Positions 11,796 through 21,553 of a DNA stretch of 64,000 bases are shown here, in pieces. Below the pieces are notes generated by a model. It did no database searches. It saw only the letters and a list, made by a program, of their open reading frames with translations, and had not been told where the DNA came from. This DNA is from Prosapia bicincta. Lineage: Eukaryota; Arthropoda; Insecta; Hemiptera; Cercopidae. Position numbers and translations under genes: made by a program. The DNA lies in assembly GCA_036971475.1 (NCBI GenBank), contig JBAIZL010000008.1, positions 9,358,263 to 9,422,262 on the forward strand, in the 5' to 3' direction. Position 1 is the first letter of the stretch. Every line of letters starts with the position of its first letter.

Positions 11796-12191
11796 CTGGA
11801 GTCTCAATCTTTCAGTCTCTGCACCCGCCTTTTATTACACTGACAAGAGGTTGCACACAACTCCCATTAAAATTTAGTCAAGAATTACAATCCGAGTATG
11901 AAACTGAAGCGGGTTAGATTAATTAAAAGTCAGATAATTTTATTTAATTTTTAATATAAATATATTTAACCCTACAACTGATAATGAAGAATCCTCCAGG
12001 GACAGACCTGATTCTGACCTTGCATATATCTTATCTTAACTCAATAACAAGGGTCAGTCAAGACTAAACATTCTACGAAAAAAAAATGCACATCACTTTA
12101 GTCATCCTTCATTTGTATGGATTTTCAGTGGACTCATCCATACTCCCCTAAAAATCTTCTGGGCTGGACCTCCTAGATTGAGAATCCCTGC
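11796..12191. mobile_element. Possible hAT-type MITE
   Basis: The right end, read on the minus strand from 12191, is CAGGGATTCTCAATCTAGGA, a typical hAT/Charlie-like terminus. The left end at 11796 (CTGGAGTCTCAATCTTTCAG) is partly similar. About 396 bp lie between with no coding content. An 8-bp target duplication is not clear. Confidence 0.4.
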
Positions 12192-13255
12192 TTTAATATA
12201 TGACTGAGGTATTGATAAGTTATACCCAACCTTGGATGTGGCAGTTCGATAACAGTTTAATCAAGCCATTTTCATCAAGACCTAAAACTCGTTTTTTTAG
12301 TATTGTCTCGAATACCATTGTACAAATTCCAAGTAGCATTTTTTCAGTATTATCTCAATGTTTATACAGTGAAGTTCATTTTTAATAATTGTTGCAAGAA
12401 GCTAAAATTTATCGTCTTCAGCAAGATAAACCGCTCTTTTTTAGTAACCTAAAAATTTTTATAGGTATAATAAGTCCTAAAATTAAAGGTAATATTTACT
12501 AAATAGTTTTATAGTCAAATTCATAAAACACTAATGGTTTAACATCCATTTCTAATGGTTTAGAACATGAATATTGTTCGATCTCTCCCCTGTTATGGTA
12601 AAAACTCACTAACATGTATTTTTGTTTCAAAATCATATTTGATAACAAGTACCCCCAACCTTAATGCTATCAATCTTTTTATTTTGAAAAATTCCATATT
12701 TGTGATATCTTCATAAATTCCAACCCGCCTCGTATGTAATTTTAGTACTACATTTTAAAAATAATTTGAAATAAAACTTATAAAGTATTTTTAAAAGTCA
12801 TAGACTATGTCATTTAAAAACATTCTATAATAATTAAAGATAGAATTGAATAGCAAATAATGTCATATTATCTCAATACTTCACTTAATGATAGATGTAA
12901 ATAAACTACCACTGCTTCATTTTATACTTAGTGGGGGGTTGTTAAAGAAAATGAAGTAACAAGTAGTTGACATTCACCGTGGAGAAGGAACTGGTCATGA
13001 TGTAACATGCCAACACCCACAGTTGTTTCGTTAAGTACATTATGTTTCTAAACTCTTGCAAAAATCTATACACCCTAAATGTATATTATTTTTCTTTTGA
13101 TTCAAGTTAAATTCGCCTTAATGCCTCTTGAGCTAAAATGTATTTTGTACTAAATTCAATAAATAGCAATGACAGTTTCTTTTTGTTAATACAGTGTTAA
13201 GTGATATCTCATTTTTCAAGTAATATACATTTTAACTTGTTACTTTTTCTTTCAG

Positions 13256-13287
13256 GGTTTTGGGATCCAGTAATTCCTCCATCTTGA
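13256..13287 (+). CDS. CtIP/RBBP8 homologue, terminal exon
   Basis: Acceptor TTTCTTTCAG ends at 13255. With one carried base the exon gives G-FWDPVIPPS-stop (TGA 13285-13287). The FW-x(4)-P pattern is the last conserved block of the CtIP/Sae2 domain, so the protein ends right after the domain, without the extra tail of vertebrate CtIP. Candidate polyadenylation signals AATAAA lie at 13403-13412. Across the three C-terminal exons the domain is about 80 residues. No CtIP coiled-coil N-terminus was recognised in the window. Confidence 0.85.
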
Positions 13288-13402
13288 GAATGGTATTTTT
13301 ATAAATGACTTAGAATTAGCGGAGTAATTCATTGGGAAAGTAATATTTATATTTATTATTGTTGAATTTAGTTTGTATACATTTTGTAATAATTAAACAT
13401 TT

Positions 13403-13412
13403 AATAAATAAA
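13403..13412 (+). terminator. Polyadenylation signal of the CtIP homologue
   Basis: Overlapping AATAAA hexamers lie about 115 bases after the stop codon, and no other gene starts before 14041. Confidence 0.55.
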
Positions 13413-14040
13413 CAGGTATATAATTATAGTACTTGAGTTTTCATTGAGCCACATATCACCTATTTCAAGAGTTCATAGATAAAAATAGTAGGTTAAATGT
13501 GATTTATAATTCTTGGAGCTGTTATCTAATGAAGTTATCTTCAGATTGTTACTTTATGTCTTCAGTAAGTTTTACAAAAGAGCACCTAAATACTTTATCA
13601 ACATTTCCTTCTCTGATAAAGCATTAAGTTGAAGATTACATAAAATAACAAAGAAGTAATTCCAGTACTACTAAGTAGTTTTCTGATAAACCTTGTAATA
13701 ACATTGCTCGCTAAAGTACAAGCTGTAAATATTACATCAACCCTTATCTAATATATTTCTATGAATTTACTTTTCATAATTTAGATAATTTCTTAAATTA
13801 TTTCAGAAACATTTCAAGTAGTTAAACTAAACCAATTTAAAATCCTGTAATCCATATCTTTATTACAAGATGTCTGTTTATAATCAACATTTTAATGCCT
13901 ATTTTTTTAAGAACCTAATGTAATTGTAGTACGTGTTACAGAAGCTCCCTATTAGTTAAAAAAATCTAATGATCTAATACTTTTTTGGTATAAATTAGCT
14001 TATTAATGCCTCATTGTTCAAAATCAAACAAACAAAAATT
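13413..14040. other. AT-rich intergenic stretch, nothing recognised
   Basis: No open frame, repeat or motif of note. Confidence 0.5.
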
Positions 14041-14204
14041 ACTAAACACTTTTAAATGTTTTAACTTGGCTATAGTAGCACTTACTTTGCTTGTTGAGGA
14101 CGGCCGTTTCGGGAGATGTGTCCCTTTGTCAACTCAGACCGTAACTGATCTCAAGGTTTATGTAGGTTAGGGTGGGGGTGGGATATTTTGGCGGTGTGGG
14201 TGTA
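14041..14204 (-). repeat. Left 164-bp inverted repeat of PLE family A
   Basis: The reverse complement matches 15177-15340. It contains the minus-strand version of the motif TTGACAAA-GGGA-loop-TCCC-GAAAC followed by the palindrome ACGGCCGT (about 14100-14140). Confidence 0.85.
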
Positions 14205-15176
14205 TTTTGTGTGTGTTAGAAGTTATGATGTCAAAAAGTGCGTGTAAGTTGTAATGTAATTGTGTATTGAGTACGTGTGTAGAGTGTAGTTTGAAGTGCC
14301 TGTATATTTCGTATTGTTCGGTTGTGTAGCGTTGGTTATTTCTGTGTTGTTTATGAAGAATTTGTAGGTTAGATGTTATGTCTATGTAGTCATGTTTCGT
14401 GGAGTTGAGATGATCAGCGAAGTTTGATTGGTAGTTATTGTTTTTTAGTGCTTTTATATGTTCTTGGTAACGTGTGTAGAAGGACCTTCCTGTCTGGCCT
14501 ATGTAAAAACTGGGGCACGCACTGCAAGTTAGTTTGTAAACTCCAGTGGTGTTGTAAATGGCATCGATTTTGTTGTTGGGTTTAAATTGTTTGTTGAGAG
14601 TGTTGTGTGTGGAGTAAGCTATTTTGTAGTTGTATTTTCATAGTGTGTTGGTTAGATTGTGGGTTTTGAATGATCTGTATGCTATTGATAAGTATTTTAT
14701 AGGATTGTCATCTTGTGTGTTTGTATTTGGGTTATTAGGTTTATTTGTTAGGCGGTTGTATAATTTGTCAATCATTGTTGGGTTGTATCCGTTTGTTTGT
14801 GCTATATATTTTATGGTGTTTAACTCCTGGTAGTGTTCTTCTTTGTGTAATGGTGTTTTAAGCAGGCGATATATCATGGTGTTGTAAGCAGCTAGTTTAT
14901 GTTGGTGTGGGTGGTTTGAGGAGCTGTGTATGGTCGTATTGATACTAGTGGCTTTTCGGTATATGTTGAATTTATGTGTTTGTTTGTTTGTTTAATTGTA
15001 AGGTCTAGGAAGTTGAGAGAATTTTGTTGTTGTTTCGATGGTGTATGTTAGTTTTGGGTGTATGGAGTTTAGGTGTTTTAGAAAAATGTGTGCTCTTCGT
15101 GTGTTGCCTTTATATAAAGTTATGATGTTGACGTATCTGTACCAGTAAATTATGTTATTATTACAATGTAAATTAT

Positions 15177-15340
15177 TACACCCACACCGCCAAAATATCC
15201 CACCCCCACCCTAACCTACATAAACCTTGAGATCAGTTACAGTCTGAGTTGACAAAGGGACACATCTCCCGAAACGGCCGTCCTCAACAAGCAAAGTAAG
15301 TGCTACTATAGGCAAGTTAAAACATTTAAAAGTGTTTAGT
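15177..15340 (+). repeat. Right 164-bp inverted repeat of PLE family A
   Basis: Same sequence as the 3' end of the copy at 26880-27060 (there + strand), with few differences. It carries the hairpin-GAAAC motif at about 15250-15290. Confidence 0.85.
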
Positions 15341-15660
15341 GATTACTCACGTGAAGATGGAATCAACAAATTTTGTGTGTGTAAACTTAGTAAATTTAAG
15401 AATACTCAAAAAAACAAGTCATAGTTTACTAAGTTCAAAAATAAAAGTTTTGCCAAATGTTATATATAACAAAGTTCATAACGATATTTTTATTAAACAG
15501 GGCACAAGTAATTGATTTACTTATAAAAACTATAAATTATAGTACAACTTTACGTCTTGAAACTATCAAGTTTTATTACAGTAATATGAGGTTTGACTAT
15601 TAAGTAACTAGACAGTTTGCACATAAGGCATCCTAAGGAATGAATGTAGCGGTTGGATAC

Positions 15661-16376
15661 CTGAAAGGGTCTATTATTCCAGTTTAAAAACAGATTTTTG
15701 TTTCTGTAGCATTATTTTTTCTATACATGTTAGAAACGAATATATTTTTTGTTCTTGTGCTGAAAACAATTTGTGACTAAAAACACAAGCAACAGATCAA
15801 TGTCAAATTTCTTGTTAAATTTTAAAAATTTTCGACTGCTAAAAGCTGTTTAAAGAGAGTTCTCTACCTCAAATCGTATAAACTGTATTCTGAAGGCCGA
15901 GAGAGGACCGAAAATTACCAATGTTCAGGTCGATTTGTCTCTGTTTGAACTCCGTAAACATTGCCCCCAAATCAATGAAATTGTGTTTGGAGATTATTGT
16001 TTGAGCATTTGGATGATTGCTGAGACTATCACCGATCTAGAAACTATCAGAAAATGAAACATTTCTGTGCAGAAAAGTTGTGGAAAAACAAATCAAGCAT
16101 CTTGCACCAAGACAAGGTACTTGTCCATAGCCTGCTATATAAGCAGAATTATTCAACTGCTAGAGGGACTCCAGTGCTTGAACACAGGGCTGTACCTACC
16201 TGATAAAGTACCCTGTTGACTTTTGTCTCTTTTCAAATTTGCCTTAAAAGAAAGCCATTTTATATCAAATACAATTATTGGCACACAAAAAAATCATTTG
16301 TTTCTAACCCCTATAGAAAAAATAATACTAAAGTAACATAAAAGTGATTTCGTATTGGAATAGTAGACCCTTACAG
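15661..16376 (+). mobile_element. Mariner-like element, internally deleted
   Basis: Near-perfect 20-bp terminal inverted repeats are CTGAAAGGGTCTATTATTCC at 15661-15680 and its complement, with two mismatches, at 16357-16376. Inside, the + strand gives mariner transposase text: an HTH-like region (FGDYCLSIWMIAETITDLET, about 15980-16045), then after a deletion the LEHRxYxPD--PCD-like catalytic region (about 16175-16220) and an LK-SHFIS segment. All frames are broken. Confidence 0.65.
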
Positions 16377-16679
16377 CTATTCTATGCTCCATTCCCCCCC
16401 CCCCCTACCCCTGCATGATGCCTTCTGCACTCGCTGTCTTGTTATTTAATAGCCAGACCTAGTATAGTTTTATCTCAAGGTTACTTTAGCTGTAAACAAC
16501 TAGAAGCAAGATGATATATGTTACTCCATGTTAATATTATAACTATCTCAATTTCTCAGTATTTTTTTTTTTTTTATATTTACACAAAATATTCAATCAG
16601 GTTTATAATAATTCTATTTTGAATTATGTTTTACATATTCATCTTGGTATATGACCAGCTAGTTCATCTGAAATCCATA

Positions 16680-17295
16680 TACAGTAGTAAAAGCTCTTTT
16701 ATATGGCATTCTATCATCCAGAATGATCTTTAACCTACTCATTTAAAAAAAAATCAGTACATTATCCTTTTTTGTTGTTACAAGATGTAAGTCATCGTAA
16801 ATACAGTACAAAACAATTGTCAAACAGATAGCCACTTTTACGGCGCTGTTAAAGTTTGTTGAAAGTGAGAAATGCTACTCGGCTCAGCTTCAAAATTTGT
16901 TGAAGAACTGCCATCACTTATCTGGCAGTCGGACATCCATGATTAATTTAAAAATCAATAGTTTTTGTATTGTTAAGTGTACTAGTGCATGTTTTATTTT
17001 AATATTCTATGAACAAAAAAAGATTTTTATCAATAAATTTGTTTTCTTCAATTTCTTTCATATAATTTTTTGTGTGGGCGAGCATGACCTTTTATTAATA
17101 AGTATGGGAATACAGTAATTATATACAAACAAATATGGAAGATAAGATTTCAACAGTAAATTCAATTTTCTTTGATAGGTGTCACAACGCTATGCACAGT
17201 ATGTACTGTATATAAAATAGGTTCTTATCTGGAATTTTTTAATAGCCAGCATTATCCTGACCCTGAGGATGCCGAATATTAGAGATTTTACTATA
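16680..17295 (+). mobile_element. Tigger/pogo-type fragment
   Basis: The left end, TACAGTAGTAAAAGCTC at 16680, and the inverted right end near 17295 (TATAGTAAAATCTC on the minus strand, continuing ATATTCGGCAT) are diverged Tigger-type termini beginning with the TA target. The + strand at about 16850-16920 reads KFVESEKCYSAQLQNL, resembling the pogo-type helix-turn-helix/CENP-B linker. No intact frame. Confidence 0.45.
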
Positions 17296-17700
17296 TAAAT
17301 TTTAAATCTAAGAATTATACCATTAGGTTCATTCTTAAAATACATCTTGATGCTATATTTGTTTATTTTCCTTACATATATTGCCTAAAATATACTCAAA
17401 AGCTCAGTACTCTTATTTCACTAGTCCATTCGACCTCCCACAGCATCATTGACTCATTAATTTTCTGCTGGAGTAGTAAATACTATTAATCATATTATTG
17501 AAGTAGTTTACCATATTACATACTAACTTTAGGCAAAAAATTTTTAAGCACTGAATTTTATTGTGAACTAAATTATTGTTCCTTGACGTTGACTCAGGGC
17601 TAGAGAAATGCAAACATTTTAATATATAAGTAAATTCTTTATGTTCATATACATTCTTTAATATAATGCAGGTAAATTGTAATATCTGTGTGTTTTTCAA

Positions 17701-18952
17701 TACATTGGAACCCTGGTTAATAGAAAACGGTTAACCAAAAGACATCACAAAGCAAAATGGAAATATACCTACAGTAATATATAAACAATACATGACATCT
17801 CGATTGCGAGTAGCCTGACCATGCCAACAGTTTTTTTAAAGAGCACAAAAAAGTGCATGAATATCTTCAAACTATTTGAAGAATGTTTTTTTGATCAGTT
17901 TGAAAAGTTGAGGAGTTTTAGCTGGAAAAGATTCGCCCAAAAGAGCTACCTTATTAATTGATAATGTGGTCTCACTTCCCAGTGAATTAAAAAGTGGTGA
18001 TATAGTTTTTTGCATCCTTCTTCCAAATGTCACTAGCCTAATTCAGCCTCTCAATCAAGGCATTATTGAAATATTTAAACAACTCTATCAAGGGCTGTTG
18101 CTGCAACCATTCTGCAGGATTGCGAAACAAGATATGAATGAAGCGCTAAAGTCAGTGCACGTAGTATACAGGCGTGAGCAAGTTTGGGAAAAAGTTTAAA
18201 ATGAAAGAGTACAAGGTCCTGGAGAAAATTTATGATGGGCTGGAAGAAGAAGAAACAGAAGATTTTGAAAACTTGTCAGAGATAGTTCATACAATTCCTT
18301 GATGAAGACTTGAATGAAAATGACATGAACGAACGGATCATTGCAGATAACTCTGAAGAACTCACAAACCAAGACATTGTAGAGTCACTTTTGCAGCCCG
18401 CTAACAACAAAACAGAAAACTTCAATACAGACGATGTGCATGATGGAATCGTCAAAGTTACTGCTGACAATGTATTTAATGCATTAGATGTAGGCCTAAA
18501 TTAAGCACTAACTCTACTCATTTGTTATTTTGTGCTACGCTAATTTTAAAATAGATTAAGGATGTGTGTGTTTTTTAATAGCAATCAGACATTACATAAA
18601 ATTTTGTAGTTTTAGGTTGCCCACAAGTTTATTGAACAATGCAAAGAATCAACACCTGCTGTGTTCTGTAAGATGGAGGGACATCACAGCTCGGAAACAA
18701 ACAAAAATCACGTAGTTTTTTTAAACTGTTAACTGTATTACAGAAGTTTGAGTTTGATATGTTATAACTAATGTAAACATCGCTTTAAAATACATATGTA
18801 CTATCCAATTAAAAACTACAAAAAACATTCTTTATAGTTATTTATTTCCCCAACATCCCTTACATACGCCATTTTTAAACAGCCATAGGTTAACTGAAAA
18901 ATTTGTTATCCGAAACAGCTGTCGCATCTTTATTTCGATTAGCTCTACTGTA
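17701..18952 (+). mobile_element. Tigger/pogo-like DNA transposon relic
   Basis: The termini start TACATTGGAACCCTGGTTAA at 17701 and, on the minus strand, TACAGTAGAGCTAATCGAAA at 18952. Both are flanked by TA and resemble Tigger ends. The + strand at 17965-18200 encodes a DDE-region fragment with LLPNVTSLIQPLNQGIIEIF, the signature after the second catalytic residue in Tigger/Jerky transposases, followed by an acidic C-terminal part up to about 18500. Frameshifts and stops make it inactive. Confidence 0.75.
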
Positions 18953-18981
18953 ATTCTGAATTTTATTAAGATTAAATAATT

Positions 18982-19074
18982 AAACAACAGTTTATGACTA
19001 TCCAAACTTTAAATTTAGTAAATTTGTTAAAACTTTACTAAATTTAAAGTTCGGATAGTCATAAACTGTTGTTT
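18982..19074. repeat. Near-perfect 41-bp hairpin
   Basis: Arms at 18982-19022 and 19034-19074 are complementary with one mismatch, around an 11-base loop. The arm text (GTTTATGACTATCC then AAATTTAGTAAA) is shared with the outer part of the inverted pair at 50238-50637, so it is probably the outermost terminus of the same PLE-like family in head-to-head form. Confidence 0.85.
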
Positions 19075-21084
19075 AAGTGATTAATAAGATTCACTGAACG
19101 TAATGGACTTCAAAATTCAAGAAGATTAAATAGATATGTTATGGTATGGTATACATATATACGAGTATAAAGGTTTTCAGCTTAGATACAGTTACTTTCT
19201 AAAAAAATTATACAAGATCTATCAAGAGTGTCTGAACCAAGATAAATTCTAAGGCATATTCACTTGTACATTTACATTTTCCAGAAAAACAGAATAATGT
19301 TTTAGACAAGGCAGGAATATATAATGCTTTGAACAAACAAAATATTCCTAATTCCAACTAAATGTATGATCTTTTGTAAAATATATATGTAGCTTGCTGA
19401 AAAAAACATATATTACTAGTGACATTATGGATGATATTAGTTAGCCTTATGTTCAAACTTATGGTAACTATACAAATATAAGGTTTATGACAACAAACAG
19501 AACCCAAAGATGATCAATCTAGCCCCAGAAGTACACTATAAAATAGTTGTGGTTTGTTATAATGGAAACCTAAATAATGAATTTGAACTTAAAACATTTG
19601 ATTTTGATAAAACTAAAGCTGATCTCACCCTTGACATGTATGGGTTTGTATATTAGAAAACTGATTTATTTCGTCACTCGTTTGATTATGATCTAGTTTC
19701 TCACAACACAAAAAAAAACAAATAAAAATAAAAAAGTACCATTTAGTTAAGTATCACTTAATTATAGTTAAATAAAATGCATATCAAATATTTGCATGTA
19801 GGCCTAACTAATGATATTATCTCTCTGTTGTTTTGGATTTCCTAATCTATACAGGAAATGGGACTAATTACAACTGAGTATAAGGATTCACAAGCTTCAG
19901 GAAAAGTGGTTCAGACTTCTTTGCAGACCTTCCAACTGGTATTGAAGACCAGTTATGTTATGATTTAGGCACCAGAGAGTGTGGTATAGTTAGGTATAAT
20001 TACAAAATATTACCTTGCTTGCCAAAAAAAGGGTTTAAAAGAAAGAAGTTAGATTAATTTTCCTGGAAGATTACACATATAAATTTAAAAGACAAATCAG
20101 CGAGTTGCCTTGATGTATACAATTTGAAAGACCAAGAGGTTATAAAAGACATTTTTAAAATATAGTGAAGAAATTTCTTTTCGTTGGTCGACACCGACCA
20201 AGTAGAGGTTAGCTTACCTGGTAAATAAGCCTAATGAACTGATGGCTCTTTCAGTGTTATGACAGAGAAATGACTCCCAGGGCATATAATTACTTGAAGT
20301 AACTGATGTTTACTGAAGGAGTAGTTTTCAGTGTCAGGCAACACAGCAAGAATGTTTTCAACAAGAGAATTTTCAATATGGAGAGGTGGCCCAGAATATG
20401 TTTGTCCAGAAGTCAATGAAGGTTGAGGAAGAGGAAGTTTAAGCTTGAAAAGCTCATTATGATTGTCAGCGCAGAAGAAAATTGGGGTAGCGGGGCCGCC
20501 AGAGTTAAAGCCTTGAGAAGTTGAAGGTGGTGGTGTGCATGGTTGAAACGGCATAGAAGTAGGTAAAACAGATTGAGAAGATTTATATATGTATGCACCC
20601 AAGTTTAAGAGTGAGTAAAAGAGTATTTGGCAACATTAGTGCCATTACTTTTAGTAATGAGTAGCCTTGTTGATCGACTAGTGTTAAAAGCAATTGGTGA
20701 AGTCTGCAAGAGTTCTTTGGGCCTTGGCTATTCAATTCATAGCCTCAAAAGAAGGTAAGTTAGAGGTTGTCAACTGCATTTTTAAGTTAGGATGAGCTGT
20801 AGAGTCCAGATTGCTGTCAGACATAAAGAATAGCAGAAAGTCTGTTATATCTGGCAAGTTCAGTACCTTTAGTGTACTAACTGCATTAGAGTGTGTGGAA
20901 GAAATCTATTAAGTTTGTTATGAGAGGCTCCTTAATAGTGAAGAAATTATGAATTTATTCAACATAATATTCTACCAGTTGATGGAGTTTGGTAGAACAT
21001 CTTATAACACCTTTGTTTAGACTCATAAGCAATTTTATAGTTGAAATTCTTAATATACTCATCTTCATTTCTGTTTGGAATATT
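19075..21084. other. Stretch with coding-like relics of unknown origin
   Basis: On the + strand, 19490-19650 reads MINLAPEVHYKIVVVCYNGN and on to a stop, and 19905-20050 reads DFFADLPTGIEDQLCYDLGT then GIVRYNYK, faintly like the post-second-Asp region of piggyBac-derived transposases. On the minus strand, 20231-20602 is an open frame of 123 codons, Pro/Ser-rich at its start (MPFQPCTPPPSTSQ). None has a recognised domain or splice context. They are more likely old transposon pieces than host exons. Confidence 0.3.
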
Positions 21085-21193
21085 TCTATATATTTAAGTA
21101 CAGTTTTCTGCCTTTCCTAACGGTAAAATATCTTCCTCTGTTGATGCGTTTCGGAGTGACTCCATTTTCAAAACTTAAATCATACTCTCTACT
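21085..21193 (-). repeat. Left arm of inverted repeat hosting the piggyBac
   Basis: This arm pairs with 23946-24050: both read, in opposite directions, TTTTGAAAATGGA, a short loop, TCCGAAACG, then a CTGACAGAGG-like stretch and ACAGTTTTCT farther out. The pair resembles the inverted termini of PLE copies elsewhere in the window. The piggyBac target TTAA lies at the centre. Confidence 0.6.
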
Positions 21194-21329
21194 TTAACCC
21201 ATTTCAGCCCAAATTATTTTTTTTTCTGGATTTTTTCATACCCTTTTAAAATGTGGCTTCTTACTATCAGAGTAAATACTAAATAATGTTTATAATACAT
21301 TTCAAGTATTTCTAATCGTAATTACGACG

Positions 21330-21414
21330 TGTCGACATTTGTCGACAGTGAGCGCGATCGGGACGGGCCTACTATACCAGAGGTGCGTCGACATATGTCG
21401 ACAGTGAGCACGGT
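21330..21414 (+). repeat. piggyBac subterminal GTCGAC repeats, left
   Basis: Two copies of a palindromic unit, GTCGACA-WW-TGTCGAC followed by AGTGAGC, start at about 21331 and 21387. Inverted matches lie near the right end (23557-23584, 23912-23930). Such subterminal repeats are candidate transposase-binding sites. Confidence 0.75.
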
Positions 21415-21553
21415 TGAGGTGGGCTGTTATATTATACTAGAAACATAATCAAAAGATGGTAATAACAAATAACAACAGGAATCATTTCAAAATACTATAT
21501 TTAATCGTACAAAGATATATTGCAGCTAATGGAGCACTGTTTGTAAGGTCTAT

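Larger units (their letters stand above)
14041..15340 (-). mobile_element. Penelope-like element (family A), 5'-truncated, with 164-bp inverted ends
   Basis: Positions 14041-14204 and 15177-15340 are inverted copies of 164 bp with only a few mismatches. Between them, the minus strand encodes the RT tail (SLN/FLDL-type region, then AAYNTMIYRLLKTPLHKEEH) and a GIY-YIG endonuclease (GVYKLTCSACPSFYIGQTGR), ending in PPPP-stop inside the left repeat. Several stops and indels break it. The right repeat is an inverted copy of the element's own 3' terminus, joined to a truncated RT. A second copy of the family is at 25801-27060. Confidence 0.85.
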
